Shown here piece by piece: positions 8,484 to 15,932 of a stretch of DNA of 27,874 nucleotides (within the stretch, counting starts at the first letter, position 1; every line of letters begins with the position of its first letter). The translations under genes were made by a program, and so were the position numbers. The notes beneath the pieces are model-generated. The model searched no databases. It saw only the letters and a program-made list of their open reading frames with translations, and was not told the origin of the DNA. The DNA is from CAJINA01 sp964647585 (GTDB lineage: Bacteria; Desulfobacterota; Desulfobacteria; Desulfobacterales; CAJINA01). The stretch is taken from contig CAZYGG010000050.1 of the NCBI GenBank assembly GCA_964647585.1, positions 1-27,874 of the forward strand, written 5' to 3'.

Positions 8484-9392
8484 CTACCTGTTCACCGGCA
8501 CAACGAGTACCGGGCAGGTCGCGTGACGCAGCGCCGCTTCGGTGGTCGATCCGATGAGGATTTTCCCCAGGGTGCTGTGATGCAGGACACCCACAATGAT
8601 CAAATCTGCATCAACCGAGGCGGCAAAGGTTAAAAGCCCTTCACCCGGGACACCGGGAATCAGGGCCGGTTTAATGGTGCAACGGCTTTCGTCATGCCGG
8701 GGTACCAGCTCGCCAAGTTGCTTCTTTAGCGCTTCCAGCAGGTTGTCCTGGACCTGGGTGTAGGGTCCCCCGGTTGGCTCAACAATGCGCTCATTCAGGG
8801 GTGTTTCAACCGCATGCAATAGGTGCACGGTACTCTCATATACCTCGCCGAGATCTACTGCCATTGCCACCAGTTCAGAGGTTCCCGTGGAAAAGTTGCA
8901 CCCGACCACAGCTCGTTTGAACTTTGCCGATACCGGGTTGTTTGCCTTGGCGAGGTTGCCCGGCGAACGGAGCACGAGAAAGGGAAAGGGCAGTGAGCGT
9001 GCCATTCTTTCCACAACCGATCCCATAAAAGCCCTTTTTAAACCTGAAAATCCGTGGCTGGCCGCAATGGCGAGGTCAACTTTACGATCGAGGCCCACAT
9101 TGCGGATCTGTTCCACCGGGCTGCCGCTGACCACAACCGGTTCCCAGGCAATCCGGTAGGGTGCCATGCGTTCTTTTATCCTGGCATGGGCTTCCGCGGC
9201 CAGCCTTTCAAGCTTGCCGGTGCGATCAAGAACATCGGGGCCGTACAGGCGGTTGTCATCCGATGCTATGGTGTAAAAGATAAGCAGCCGGGCATCGAAG
9301 TGCTGCGCCATTTCGGCACCGCAGTCAATTACCGGCTGGGAGTAGTCGGAAAGATCGATGGAGCAGAGTATTCTTTGAAGGCTCTTAGGCAT
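8484..9392 (-). CDS. Tandem universal stress protein (UspA fold, two domains)
   Basis: This 302-residue cytoplasmic protein has two Usp domains in tandem. The first (about 1-143) starts QRILCSIDLSDYS and ends with SHGFSGLKRAFMGSVVERM then PFPFLVLR. The second (about 157-300) starts FKRAVVGCNFSTGTSELV and ends with STLGKILIGSTTEAALRHAT then CPVLVVP. The GX9GS nucleotide-loop pattern is kept in domain 1 (G114 to G124-S125), although an Ala replaces the first Gly of the classic GX2GX9GS motif. Domain 2 has His where the second Gly is expected, so ATP binding may be asymmetric. A good AAGGA ribosome-binding site precedes the ATG at 9392. It is the first gene of a probable two-gene unit with the HDAC-family hydrolase, suggesting a stress-responsive role. 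Confidence 0.9.
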   Translation of the reverse strand: MPKSLQRILCSIDLSDYSQPVIDCGAEMAQHFDARLLIFYTIASDDNRLYGPDVLDRTGKLERLAAEAHARIKERMAPYRIAWEPVVVSGSPVEQIRNVGLDRKVDLAIAASHGFSGLKRAFMGSVVERMARSLPFPFLVLRSPGNLAKANNPVSAKFKRAVVGCNFSTGTSELVAMAVDLGEVYESTVHLLHAVETPLNERIVEPTGGPYTQVQDNLLEALKKQLGELVPRHDESRCTIKPALIPGVPGEGLLTFAASVDADLIIVGVLHHSTLGKILIGSTTEAALRHATCPVLVVPVNR

Positions 9393-9404
9393 GGGTGTTC
9401 CTTC

Positions 9405-9499
9405 ATACCAATTGTCAAAAATTGGTTCCTTTTGCCCTGATTGGCCGAAAGCTACCTGACATGGAACACCAGCTTTTTATCGGTCGTGACAATTGGTAT
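9405..9499. repeat. Short palindromic element with 13-bp perfect terminal inverted repeats
   Basis: The left end ATACCAATTGTCA is repeated exactly in inverse as TGACAATTGGTAT at the right end, spanning 95 bp. The ends resemble the outer tips of family I elements (ATACCGATTGTCA), so this may be an internally deleted or related element. It begins 13 bp upstream of the universal stress gene start and could overlap its promoter. Confidence 0.65.
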
Positions 9500-9903
9500 C
9501 TATTGAGCGGCCTGAAAGGTTCATTTTGTTTTTGGTGCGTCTCAAGAAATTATTTCCACGCGGGCAGTTACGCACCAAAAACCGTTGCGTCCTCCTTCGG
9601 GGAGGCCCCAGATAGCGGTTGCCGGCATGAAAAGTGCCTGAAGCATTGCATAGTTCCCAAGCCGCCTGCCAATTGCTCAGCCAAACGGAATATTTATGGC
9701 AACCGGTATAAGCAATCAGAAGATGCAAATGTCCTGGGAGCGGGGTTTTCCATTGGAAACGAAACCGTGCTGGTCCGTCTTTTCCCGGGGCAGTGGTTAC
9801 GTCCAAACTATAGAGAAAACACGGGCCAGTGTCAAGGTGGCGGCCGATGAGGTAAACGGTCGGCACCGGTTTCCGCCAAAGGTCTCAACTGCTGAACCGA
9901 ACT
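9500..9903. other. Intergenic region without a convincing gene; contains hairpins
   Basis: No frame here has a family signature or plausible start, although weak frames exist on both strands. Visible structure: a perfect 12-bp inverted repeat, TTTTTGGTGCGT at 9529-9540 and its complement ending at 9581, with a 29-nt loop. A small CCTCC-TTCGG-GGAGG hairpin follows at about 9590-9606. It lies between the MBL-protein stop and the Usp start on the same strand, so it may hold the Usp promoter, a small RNA or a decayed repeat. I cannot choose between these. Confidence 0.4.
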
Positions 9904-10899
9904 TCAGGCAAGCTTCAACTCCTGACCAACCTTCAGGTCGTGGTAGCGCTCATGGAATGCTTCCCGGAACTGCGCGATACTCCAGTCGGAACTGTCGTGG
10001 GGTGACAGGGCGATAAATTCCGGATTTGCGGCTTTGATGGCGGCAATCGCTGATTTTACATCCTGCTCACCGATCCCTTTCCAGGGCGGGGTGTCCGTGC
10101 CCACTATGTTTTGAAGGTTGAGCGGGCCTATCATGATGCGTCCGTCCTTAACCGGAAAGTGCAGGCCGCCGATAATGCCGTAGATGGGGTCGTCAAAAAG
10201 CTGCTGGGCCCGTTTAATAATTCTTTCTATGGTCTGGTGCCCGCACCCGATCACCAGCACAATCCCCTTGCCCGCGATATTAACGGCCAGGCTGTTTTCC
10301 AGGGTGTACCCCATCAGGAACAGGTTCCGGGGGATGACCCCGATGCTGGCAATGCCCTTGGACAGCACCTGGGGATTTTTTATGACCTTTACTTCAGGGT
10401 CCGGATTCCAATGGGACGGGGCCATTTCAGTGGGCGCGTAGGCCGGTACCGCCGACAGGGAGACCGGTCCCTGTGAGAGGCTGAACTGGCCCTTTTTTTG
10501 CTCCTGCATCCCGCCCACATGGTCCAGGTGGAGGTGGCTGAAGAAAAGGTAATCGATGTTTTCCGGCGTCACGCCGAGGGCCTGCATGTTGTGCACCAGG
10601 GGGGAGGGGTGCTCTTTCTGCTTATTGAAGCCCACATCCATCAGCAGGGTGGTGTCATCAGCCTTAATGAGATAGGAGACACCCGCTTCGGTTTTCAGCC
10701 GGTCGTCGTCGGTGTAGAAATCGACCAGCGGCAGCAGCGCGAAGCTGCTCACGGAGCCGATGTCGGTCAGGGGTTCGATTTTCAGGGAGGCCCTATTCGC
10801 TGCGGCCTTTTTATTTCCGGCCCTGAGCTGTTTGAGTTTAATGGCCAGAAAAAGGCAGATAAGGGCAATCAGCGCGAGGATGATATAGAAAAAGGTCAT
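9904..10899 (-). CDS. Membrane-anchored metallo-beta-lactamase-fold hydrolase
   Basis: This 331-residue protein starts with a hydrophobic helix (residues 2-20, FFYIILALIALICLFLAIKL), followed by basic residues that suggest an N-terminal membrane anchor. The MBL core carries the metal motif SHLHLDHVGG (H122, H124, D126, H127), with later ligand candidates H221 in GCGHQTIERI and H247 in GGLHF. This layout resembles the COG1237 group, which includes the dihydropterin/methanopterin-type phosphate synthases, more than true beta-lactamases. Substrate is unknown. AAGGAG about 9 nt upstream supports the ATG at 10899. It follows the acyl-CoA dehydrogenase gene after 45 bp on the same strand and is probably cotranscribed. 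Confidence 0.87.
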   Translation of the reverse strand: MTFFYIILALIALICLFLAIKLKQLRAGNKKAAANRASLKIEPLTDIGSVSSFALLPLVDFYTDDDRLKTEAGVSYLIKADDTTLLMDVGFNKQKEHPSPLVHNMQALGVTPENIDYLFFSHLHLDHVGGMQEQKKGQFSLSQGPVSLSAVPAYAPTEMAPSHWNPDPEVKVIKNPQVLSKGIASIGVIPRNLFLMGYTLENSLAVNIAGKGIVLVIGCGHQTIERIIKRAQQLFDDPIYGIIGGLHFPVKDGRIMIGPLNLQNIVGTDTPPWKGIGEQDVKSAIAAIKAANPEFIALSPHDSSDWSIAQFREAFHERYHDLKVGQELKLA

Positions 10900-10927
10900 A
10901 AGGTTTTACTCCTTGTCAGGGGGGGCG

Positions 10928-10950
10928 AATTGGGCGATTAGCTTTTAGCT
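10928..10950. repeat. Fragment of the GCGATTAGCTTTTAGC repeat
   Basis: AATTGGGCGATTAGCTTTT closely matches the left arm of the inner palindrome at 14639-14785. It overlaps the end of the acyl-CoA dehydrogenase gene and contains its stop codon (10945-10947), so the gene's last codons appear to lie in, or beside, a repeat remnant. Confidence 0.5.
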
Positions 10951-12219
10951 ATCCGATTTCATATCGTGAACCGTCCACATGTCTTCGTCCGTGAAGCAGC
11001 GCTCACTTTCGTCCGGGTGCAGGGCGTCTTTTTCCATTTTCCGGCGATCGTAAGCGGGGTCAAGGACCTGGCTGTAGTATTCGTGCTGGATGAGCAGGTT
11101 CATGATCTGGCTGGTGCCGGTCCAGATCATGGAAAGGCGCATGTCCCTGAGGGCCCTTTCGATGGGGTATACGTCGGTATAGCCGATGCCGCCCATGATC
11201 TGCATGGCGTTGTTGACGACTTTCCAGGCTGCTTCCGTGGCGAACCGCTTGGCTTCACTCACTATGCGCCGGACGTCGGGGTAGTTTTCATCCACCGCCC
11301 GGGCCGCCATGTAGGTGAGCGCCCGGGCGGCATCCAGTTCCGTGATGGAGTCGGCCACCAGGGTGTTGACGGCCTGGAATTTCCGGATCTCTTTTCCAAA
11401 GGCCCGGCGTTTGGCGGAGTAGCGGACCGCCAGATCAAGGGCTCCCCAAACCCCGAGGCACCCGGCCGCGGAGGTGAGCCTCTCTGGAATCATCATCTGG
11501 TTAAAACAGAGGGCGCCGCTGTGCAGTTCGCCGATCAGATTTTCCCGGGGGACTTTTACATCCCGGAAGACCAGGCGCCCGGTGCCGCCGCCCCGGCAGC
11601 CCATGAGACCGTAGAGGTATTCGGTTTCCACCCCGGGGCCCTTTTCAATGACCAGCAGGCTCAGCTTCTCGTATTTGTGGGCGCCCGGCTCGAAGTTGGT
11701 CCGGCAGTAGACCACAAAAAAATCCGCGCCTTCCGCACCGACCACAAACCGTTTCTGGCCGTTGACGATAAAATGGTCCCCGTCCAGGTCGGCCCGGGTG
11801 GTGGCGCCGAAAAAGTCGGAGCCGCCCCGCGGTTCGGTCAACGCCTCGGCGGCCACCAGTTTGCCCGCCAGGTAGGGTTTGAGGTATTTCTCTTTAAGAA
11901 ATTCACTGCCAAACACATTCAGGGCTTCACCCACGATGGACGGCATCACGTAGGCGCAGCCCAACGCGATTCCCAGGCAGCCGATCTCCTCTGTGGCGGC
12001 CACCTCGGCGACCCAGCTCAAATTCCGGCCACCGTATTTCTCCGGAAAACGAATCGCCCGCAAGTTTGCGCGGGCCACCTGCTCCACGAATTCCCGCGGG
12101 TAAACAATCTCATCCTGATCCATTTCCCTTAAAAATTGGCTGCTGATCTGTGTGTTGACAAATTCACGGGCTTCTTTTTTGACAGCCTGCTCAGCGGGGG
12201 TCAGCATAAAATCGTACAT
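10945..12219 (-). CDS. Acyl-CoA dehydrogenase, catalytic Glu at the IVD/LCAD position
   Basis: This 424-residue FAD enzyme oxidises an acyl-CoA to the enoyl-CoA in the cytoplasm. Visible family motifs are AEALTEPRGGSD (about 124-135), MGCRGGGTGRLVFRDVKVP (206-224), KRRAFGKEIRKFQ (270-282) and MGGIGYTDVYPIERALRDMR (342-361). The usual C-terminal catalytic site (YEGT in short- and medium-chain enzymes) reads WTGT, with Thr367 in place of Glu. A Glu instead sits at E246 in IPERLTSAAG, the helix position of the catalytic base in isovaleryl-CoA and long-chain enzymes. This points to branched or otherwise bulky acyl-CoA. AAGGAG 5 nt before the ATG (12225-12230) supports the start. The C-terminal 40 residues are charged and extend beyond the core. 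Electron-transfer partners are not in the window. Confidence 0.9.
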   Translation of the reverse strand: MYDFMLTPAEQAVKKEAREFVNTQISSQFLREMDQDEIVYPREFVEQVARANLRAIRFPEKYGGRNLSWVAEVAATEEIGCLGIALGCAYVMPSIVGEALNVFGSEFLKEKYLKPYLAGKLVAAEALTEPRGGSDFFGATTRADLDGDHFIVNGQKRFVVGAEGADFFVVYCRTNFEPGAHKYEKLSLLVIEKGPGVETEYLYGLMGCRGGGTGRLVFRDVKVPRENLIGELHSGALCFNQMMIPERLTSAAGCLGVWGALDLAVRYSAKRRAFGKEIRKFQAVNTLVADSITELDAARALTYMAARAVDENYPDVRRIVSEAKRFATEAAWKVVNNAMQIMGGIGYTDVYPIERALRDMRLSMIWTGTSQIMNLLIQHEYYSQVLDPAYDRRKMEKDALHPDESERCFTDEDMWTVHDMKSDS

Positions 12220-12324
12220 GGCAGCTCCTTGTGAAGCTCAAAATCCGGCGGCAAGGATTATGAGCATATGTTTAAAATGTTTCAGCCTGATAGTCAAGCC
12301 ATTACCGGGTGCCGCCGGTCGAGA

Positions 12325-12390
12325 CTGTGTCACAATATCCCCTTTGGCCCCATCTTTGCACCTGAAGCCAAATTGAACATTGTGACACAG
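12325..12390. repeat. 12-bp perfect inverted repeat in the divergent promoter region
   Basis: CTGTGTCACAAT at 12325-12336 is repeated in inverse as ATTGTGACACAG at 12379-12390, with a 42-bp spacer. It lies in the 282-bp gap (12220-12501) between the divergently transcribed acyl-CoA dehydrogenase and EamA transporter genes. Outside the two ribosome-binding sites nothing else in this gap is recognisable. It could be a two-site operator or a decayed palindromic element. Confidence 0.5.
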
Positions 12391-12501
12391 CCGCGGTCCT
12401 CGGGGTTCGTAAATTCCCGGCCGATATGTTATGAGAGCGGGAGGATTGCAGACCCGCCGCGCCAGAACCGGCTCGCCGGGAGACGGGTTTAAGGAAACGA
12501 C

Positions 12502-13380
12502 TTGAAGAATTCCGGGAAACCATATCTTTATCTCACCCTGGCCATTTTGTTCTGGTCCGGGAACACCGTTGTGGGCCGGGCGGTCAGGGCTGACATACCG
12601 CCCCTGGCGTTTGCGTTCTGGCGGTGGCTGACGGCCGCGGTCATTCTATTGGTAGTTTCCATTCCCTACCTGAAGAAGGATCGGGATGCAATTAAAAGCG
12701 GCCTGCCGATACTGCTGCTGCTTTCCGCCATCGGGATCGCCGCGTTCAATTCGCTGCTCTATTCCGGGCTCCAGTGGACCACGGCCATCAATACCTTTTT
12801 GCTGCAGGCCATGATGCCGGTTTTTATTGTGTGGCTCTCTTTCCTGCTTTTCAAGGAAAAAGTGACATTTCGCCAGATTATGGGTCTGGTGATCTGCCTG
12901 GCCGGGGCCCTTATCATCATCACTCATGGAGACATGGCTCTGCTGGTGCGCTTGTCGTTTAATCTTGGGGATATTTACATCTTCATCGCGGTGGTTTTCT
13001 ACGCGGGCTACTCGGTCCTGCTGCGCAAAAGGCCGCCGATCCATGAACTGAGTTTCATGGCGGTTACCTTCGGCCTGGGGACCCTCCTGCTGCTGCCGCT
13101 TTACCTCTGGGAAACGTTCGCCAGTCGGCCGATTGAATTCAACCGGACCAGTTTTATGGCTGTTGGCTACGTGGCCCTGTTTCCCTCCATCGTTTCCTAT
13201 TTCTGCTTCAATCGCGGCATCGCGATGGTGGGTGCCAACCGAGGGGGGATGTTTCTGTACCTGATGCCGGTTTTTGGCAGTGTACTCGCCATTATTTTTC
13301 TCGATGAGGCCATCCGGTTGTACCACCTGGCCGGGATTGCACTTATCCTACCGGGGTTGATTATCGCCGCTCGCCATTAG
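12502..13380 (+). CDS. EamA/DMT-family inner-membrane transporter
   Basis: This 292-residue protein has about ten transmembrane helices in two EamA repeats (about 8-140 and 150-290). The first repeat begins with the family-typical LYLTLAILFWSGNTVVGRAV. The second carries EDxxR-like GSVLAIIFLDEAIRLYHLAG near its end, as in drug/metabolite exporters of the YdcZ/RhaT/EamA type. The likely role is export of a small metabolite or amino acid; the substrate is not predictable. The start codon is TTG at 12502, chosen because AAGGA at 12491-12495 lies 6 nt upstream and the reading frame aligns from there. It is the first of a series of plus-strand genes. Confidence 0.88.
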   Translation: MKNSGKPYLYLTLAILFWSGNTVVGRAVRADIPPLAFAFWRWLTAAVILLVVSIPYLKKDRDAIKSGLPILLLLSAIGIAAFNSLLYSGLQWTTAINTFLLQAMMPVFIVWLSFLLFKEKVTFRQIMGLVICLAGALIIITHGDMALLVRLSFNLGDIYIFIAVVFYAGYSVLLRKRPPIHELSFMAVTFGLGTLLLLPLYLWETFASRPIEFNRTSFMAVGYVALFPSIVSYFCFNRGIAMVGANRGGMFLYLMPVFGSVLAIIFLDEAIRLYHLAGIALILPGLIIAARH

Positions 13381-13390
13381 AGGTGGTTTC

Positions 13391-13574
13391 AAAAATAATT
13401 CCCATAAAATGTTCAGATTGAGCTGGCCTGTCATTCTGAGGAGAGAAACCAGTCTTCGCCAATGGCTACGCCCGGCAGGCGCAGAAGAATCCCTTACAAT
13501 GAAAGAGTAACTTGCCATGTGGGGGACTCTTCGCTACGCTCAGAGTGACACAACGAGGGTTGTCGATCGAATAC
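13391..13574 (-). repeat. MITE-like element, family I, long form, inverted copy
   Basis: Read on the minus strand, this copy matches the long-form element at 25041-25234, including the extra segment around CGCCAATGGCTACGCCCGGC (13456-13486) that short copies lack. Its end at TGTCATTCTGAG (13430-13440) is clear. The other end after CAGAGTGACA (about 13550) is diverged or truncated, so that boundary is approximate. It lies between the EamA gene and the HAD gene and creates a spurious upstream in-frame ATG at 13517 for the HAD gene. Confidence 0.78.
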
Positions 13575-13612
13575 TTAACCACGTCAGCCTATTTTCGTAT
13601 ATGTTGAAGAAC

Positions 13613-14101
13613 ATGAATTCCAAATTCGAGCACTATATTTTTGACTGGGGCGACACCCTGATGGTGGATTTCCCGGATGTTGCCGGCCCCATGTACCGCT
13701 GGGAGAAAGTCGCGGCTGTAGAGGGAGCCCGGGAAACCCTGGCAAAACTACACCATGACGCAGGGTGCTACCTGGCCACAAACGCTCAGGATTCCAAAGA
13801 GAGCGACATTATCAAAGCCCTTGAAAGGGTCGGGCTCGCAAACGATATCGACCGGGTCTTCTGTTTTGAAAATGTGGGGTACCGCAAACCCTCTCTCGAT
13901 TTTTTCAATACGATCCTTGCTGCTACCGGAGCGAATCCATCCCGGGCGGTGATGGTGGGAGACAGTCTGGATACAGATGTGGCCGGGGCGTTGGCCGCCG
14001 GCCTGCATGGCATCTGGTACAATCCGGCCGGGTTGGAAGGTGAACTGAACGGTGCCGGTGTCATCCGGAACCTGACCGAGTTGGTCGCGTCTTCGGGATA
14101 A
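13613..14101 (+). CDS. HAD-superfamily hydrolase
   Basis: This protein of 162 residues (from the ATG at 13613) has the HAD motif I as YIFDWGDTL, with the nucleophile D11. The general acid Asp usually found two residues later is Gly, and an Asp sits at +3, a pattern seen in some HAD subfamilies. The late motif VMVGDSLDTDVAGALAAGLHG supplies the Mg-binding acidic pair. It would dephosphorylate a small phosphorylated metabolite; the substrate is unknown. The open frame extends upstream to 13517, but that segment is a family I repeat, so the start was placed at 13613. The Met at 13601 is nearly as likely. Neither has a strong ribosome-binding site. Confidence 0.82.
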   Translation: MNSKFEHYIFDWGDTLMVDFPDVAGPMYRWEKVAAVEGARETLAKLHHDAGCYLATNAQDSKESDIIKALERVGLANDIDRVFCFENVGYRKPSLDFFNTILAATGANPSRAVMVGDSLDTDVAGALAAGLHGIWYNPAGLEGELNGAGVIRNLTELVASSG

Positions 14102-14191
14102 ACCGTTTATAGATAGCGTTTTCGATTTCGGCTGAAACCCGAAAGTTGAGGAAAAAAGATCCAGATAACCAACTACCTGGGAGAATAGAGA

Positions 14192-14520
14192 ATGTTTACG
14201 AAAAAATCAGATGCAGATTACCGGGAACTTGTAGACGGGGTGGAGATGAAAACCCTGGCCCATGGCGAGAAAACCCTTCTGGCCAAATTCCACCTGAAAA
14301 AAGGGGCTGTAATTCCAATGCACGGCCACCCCCACGAACAGACCGGTTTCATGGTCAGCGGCAAAATGAGATTCACCATCGGCGCGGAAAAATTCGATTG
14401 CGAGCCCGGCGATGCCTGGTGCATTCCCGGGGATGCGGAACACGGGGTGGAAGTGATCGCGGACTCTGTCGTGGTGGAGGTGTTTTCACCGGTCCGGGAA
14501 GACTACCTGCCGGGCAAATA

Positions 14521-14521
<1 letters not shown>
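14192..14521 (+). CDS. Single-domain cupin protein
   Basis: This 109-residue small beta-barrel protein carries the first cupin motif as MHGHPHEQTGFMVSGKMRF, with metal-ligand candidates H44, H46, H48 and E49 or Q50. The second motif is EPGDAWCIPGDAEHGVEV, with H84. Such one-domain cupins are small metalloenzymes (dioxygenase- or isomerase-like) or sugar/ligand-binding proteins, so the role is open. GGGAG about 9 nt before the ATG supports the start. It follows the HAD gene by 90 bp on the same strand. Its stop codon touches the outer arm of the long palindrome downstream. Confidence 0.85.
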
Positions 14522-14942
<421 letters not shown>

Positions 14943-14954
14943 AGGATTTTACTT

Positions 14955-15737
14955 ATGCACATTCCCTTCTATCAGGTAGACGCGTTTACAGATAAGGTCT
15001 TTGGCGGGAACCCCGCTGCGGTTTGCCTGCTGGACCAGTGGCCGGAAGACAGGGTGCTGCAGCTAATCGCGGCGGAGAACAACCTGTCGGAAACGGCTTT
15101 TTTGGTCGGGACCGGGGCGGACTACGATTTGCGCTGGTTTACCCCGACTCTTGAGATAGATCTGTGCGGACATGCCACCCTGGCCAGTGCCTTTGTCATC
15201 TTCAATTTCCTGGCTCCGGACCTCGGAACGGTCCGTTTTCAGACGGCGAGCGGTGAATTGCGGGTAGCGAAATCCGGGGATCTGCTCGAAATGGATTTTC
15301 CCGCCCGGAAAGCCGAAAAACAGGGGTCTGTTTCCGGACTGGCAGATGCGCTGGGAGTGGCTCCGGCCGAAGTCTTCGGCGCCAGAGATATTCTGGCGGT
15401 ATTTGAAACCGAGGCGCAAGTGAGGGCCCTGGCACCGGACTTTGCGGCCCTTGAAAAGATCAAAGAGGCGTTTGCCGTCATCGTCACCGCGCCCGGTGAG
15501 AAGGTGGACTTTGTATCCCGGTTCTTTGCCCCCAACGCCGGTATCCCCGAAGACCCGGTGACCGGCAGCGCGCACTGCACGTTGGTACCTTACTGGTCCG
15601 CCCGACTCGGGAAAAAGAAACTGCACGCCCTGCAGGTGTCGGCCCGGGGCGGGGAACTGTTTTGCGAGGACCGGGGAGAAAGAGTTTCCATGGCCGGCCG
15701 GGCGGTTTTATTTGCCCGGGGCGAGCTGGCCTTTTAA
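14955..15737 (+). CDS. PhzF-family isomerase/epimerase-like protein
   Basis: This 260-residue cytoplasmic protein has two similar halves as in PhzF and diaminopimelate epimerase folds. The N-terminal FYQVDAFTDKVFGGNPAAVC and NNLSETAFLV carry the catalytic glutamate E46, with CGHATLASAF (H73) following. The second half has GIPEDPVTGSAHC, whose D200 and Gly-Ser loop bind the substrate carboxylate in the family. PhzF itself isomerises dihydro-3-hydroxyanthranilate in phenazine synthesis, but no other phenazine genes are here, so a different small-molecule isomerase role is likely. AAAGGA 8 nt upstream supports the ATG at 14955. Confidence 0.9.
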   Translation: MHIPFYQVDAFTDKVFGGNPAAVCLLDQWPEDRVLQLIAAENNLSETAFLVGTGADYDLRWFTPTLEIDLCGHATLASAFVIFNFLAPDLGTVRFQTASGELRVAKSGDLLEMDFPARKAEKQGSVSGLADALGVAPAEVFGARDILAVFETEAQVRALAPDFAALEKIKEAFAVIVTAPGEKVDFVSRFFAPNAGIPEDPVTGSAHCTLVPYWSARLGKKKLHALQVSARGGELFCEDRGERVSMAGRAVLFARGELAF

Positions 15738-15750
15738 ATAGTTGAGCAGT

Positions 15751-15765
15751 CTGGGAGTTTCCCAG
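15751..15765 (+). terminator. Possible weak terminator hairpin after the PhzF-family gene
   Basis: CTGGGA-GTT-TCCCAG is a perfect 6-bp stem with a 3-nt loop, 14 nt after the stop codon. No U-run follows, so intrinsic termination is doubtful. Confidence 0.3.
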
Positions 15766-15774
15766 TTCAATGAC

Positions 15775-15879
15775 CGTCATTCCGGCGCAGGCCGGGTACG
15801 CAGTGAAGCTTAGCGCTATCCAGTCCGCCAAGCGGGAACGTCTCTGGATGCCAGCCTCCGCTAGCATGCAGACAATGAC
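15775..15879. repeat. Dispersed GTCATTCCGGCG-type palindromic repeat, degenerate copy
   Basis: It starts CGTCATTCCGGCGCAGGCCG, contains ATCCAGTCCGCCAAGCGGG and GTCTCTGGATGCC, and ends near GACAATGAC, a rough inverse of the start. This architecture (GTCATTCCGGC ends, CTGGAT core) is a widespread non-coding repeat type. It fills most of the gap between the PhzF-family gene and the Fe-S gene. Confidence 0.6.
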
Positions 15880-15932
15880 TCCCCGACCCCTGAAATAGTT
15901 TCTATTAGATCTGGATTCAATATTCTGTCACC

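Noticed and set aside
7776..8633. 285-residue plus-strand open frame
   Set aside because: It runs opposite both the HDAC-family and Usp genes, crosses their junction and has no recognisable domain.
9395..9850. Plus-strand 151-residue frame and minus-strand 129-residue frame in the intergenic gap
   Set aside because: Both traverse the palindromic element at 9405-9499 and the hairpins, neither shows domains, and starts lack ribosome-binding sites.
10966..12132. 388-residue plus-strand open frame
   Set aside because: It is the antisense shadow of the acyl-CoA dehydrogenase gene, with Gly/His/Val-rich low-information sequence and no family motif, while the minus strand carries clear motifs.
13517..13612. 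N-terminal extension of the HAD protein from the ATG at 13517
   Set aside because: This segment is part of a family I repeat copied elsewhere without coding function, and HAD homology begins only after 13613.
14955..15737. Phenazine biosynthesis locus
   Set aside because: Only a PhzF-family protein is present. No phzA/B/D/E/G-like neighbours exist, and PhzF homologues are common outside phenazine pathways.
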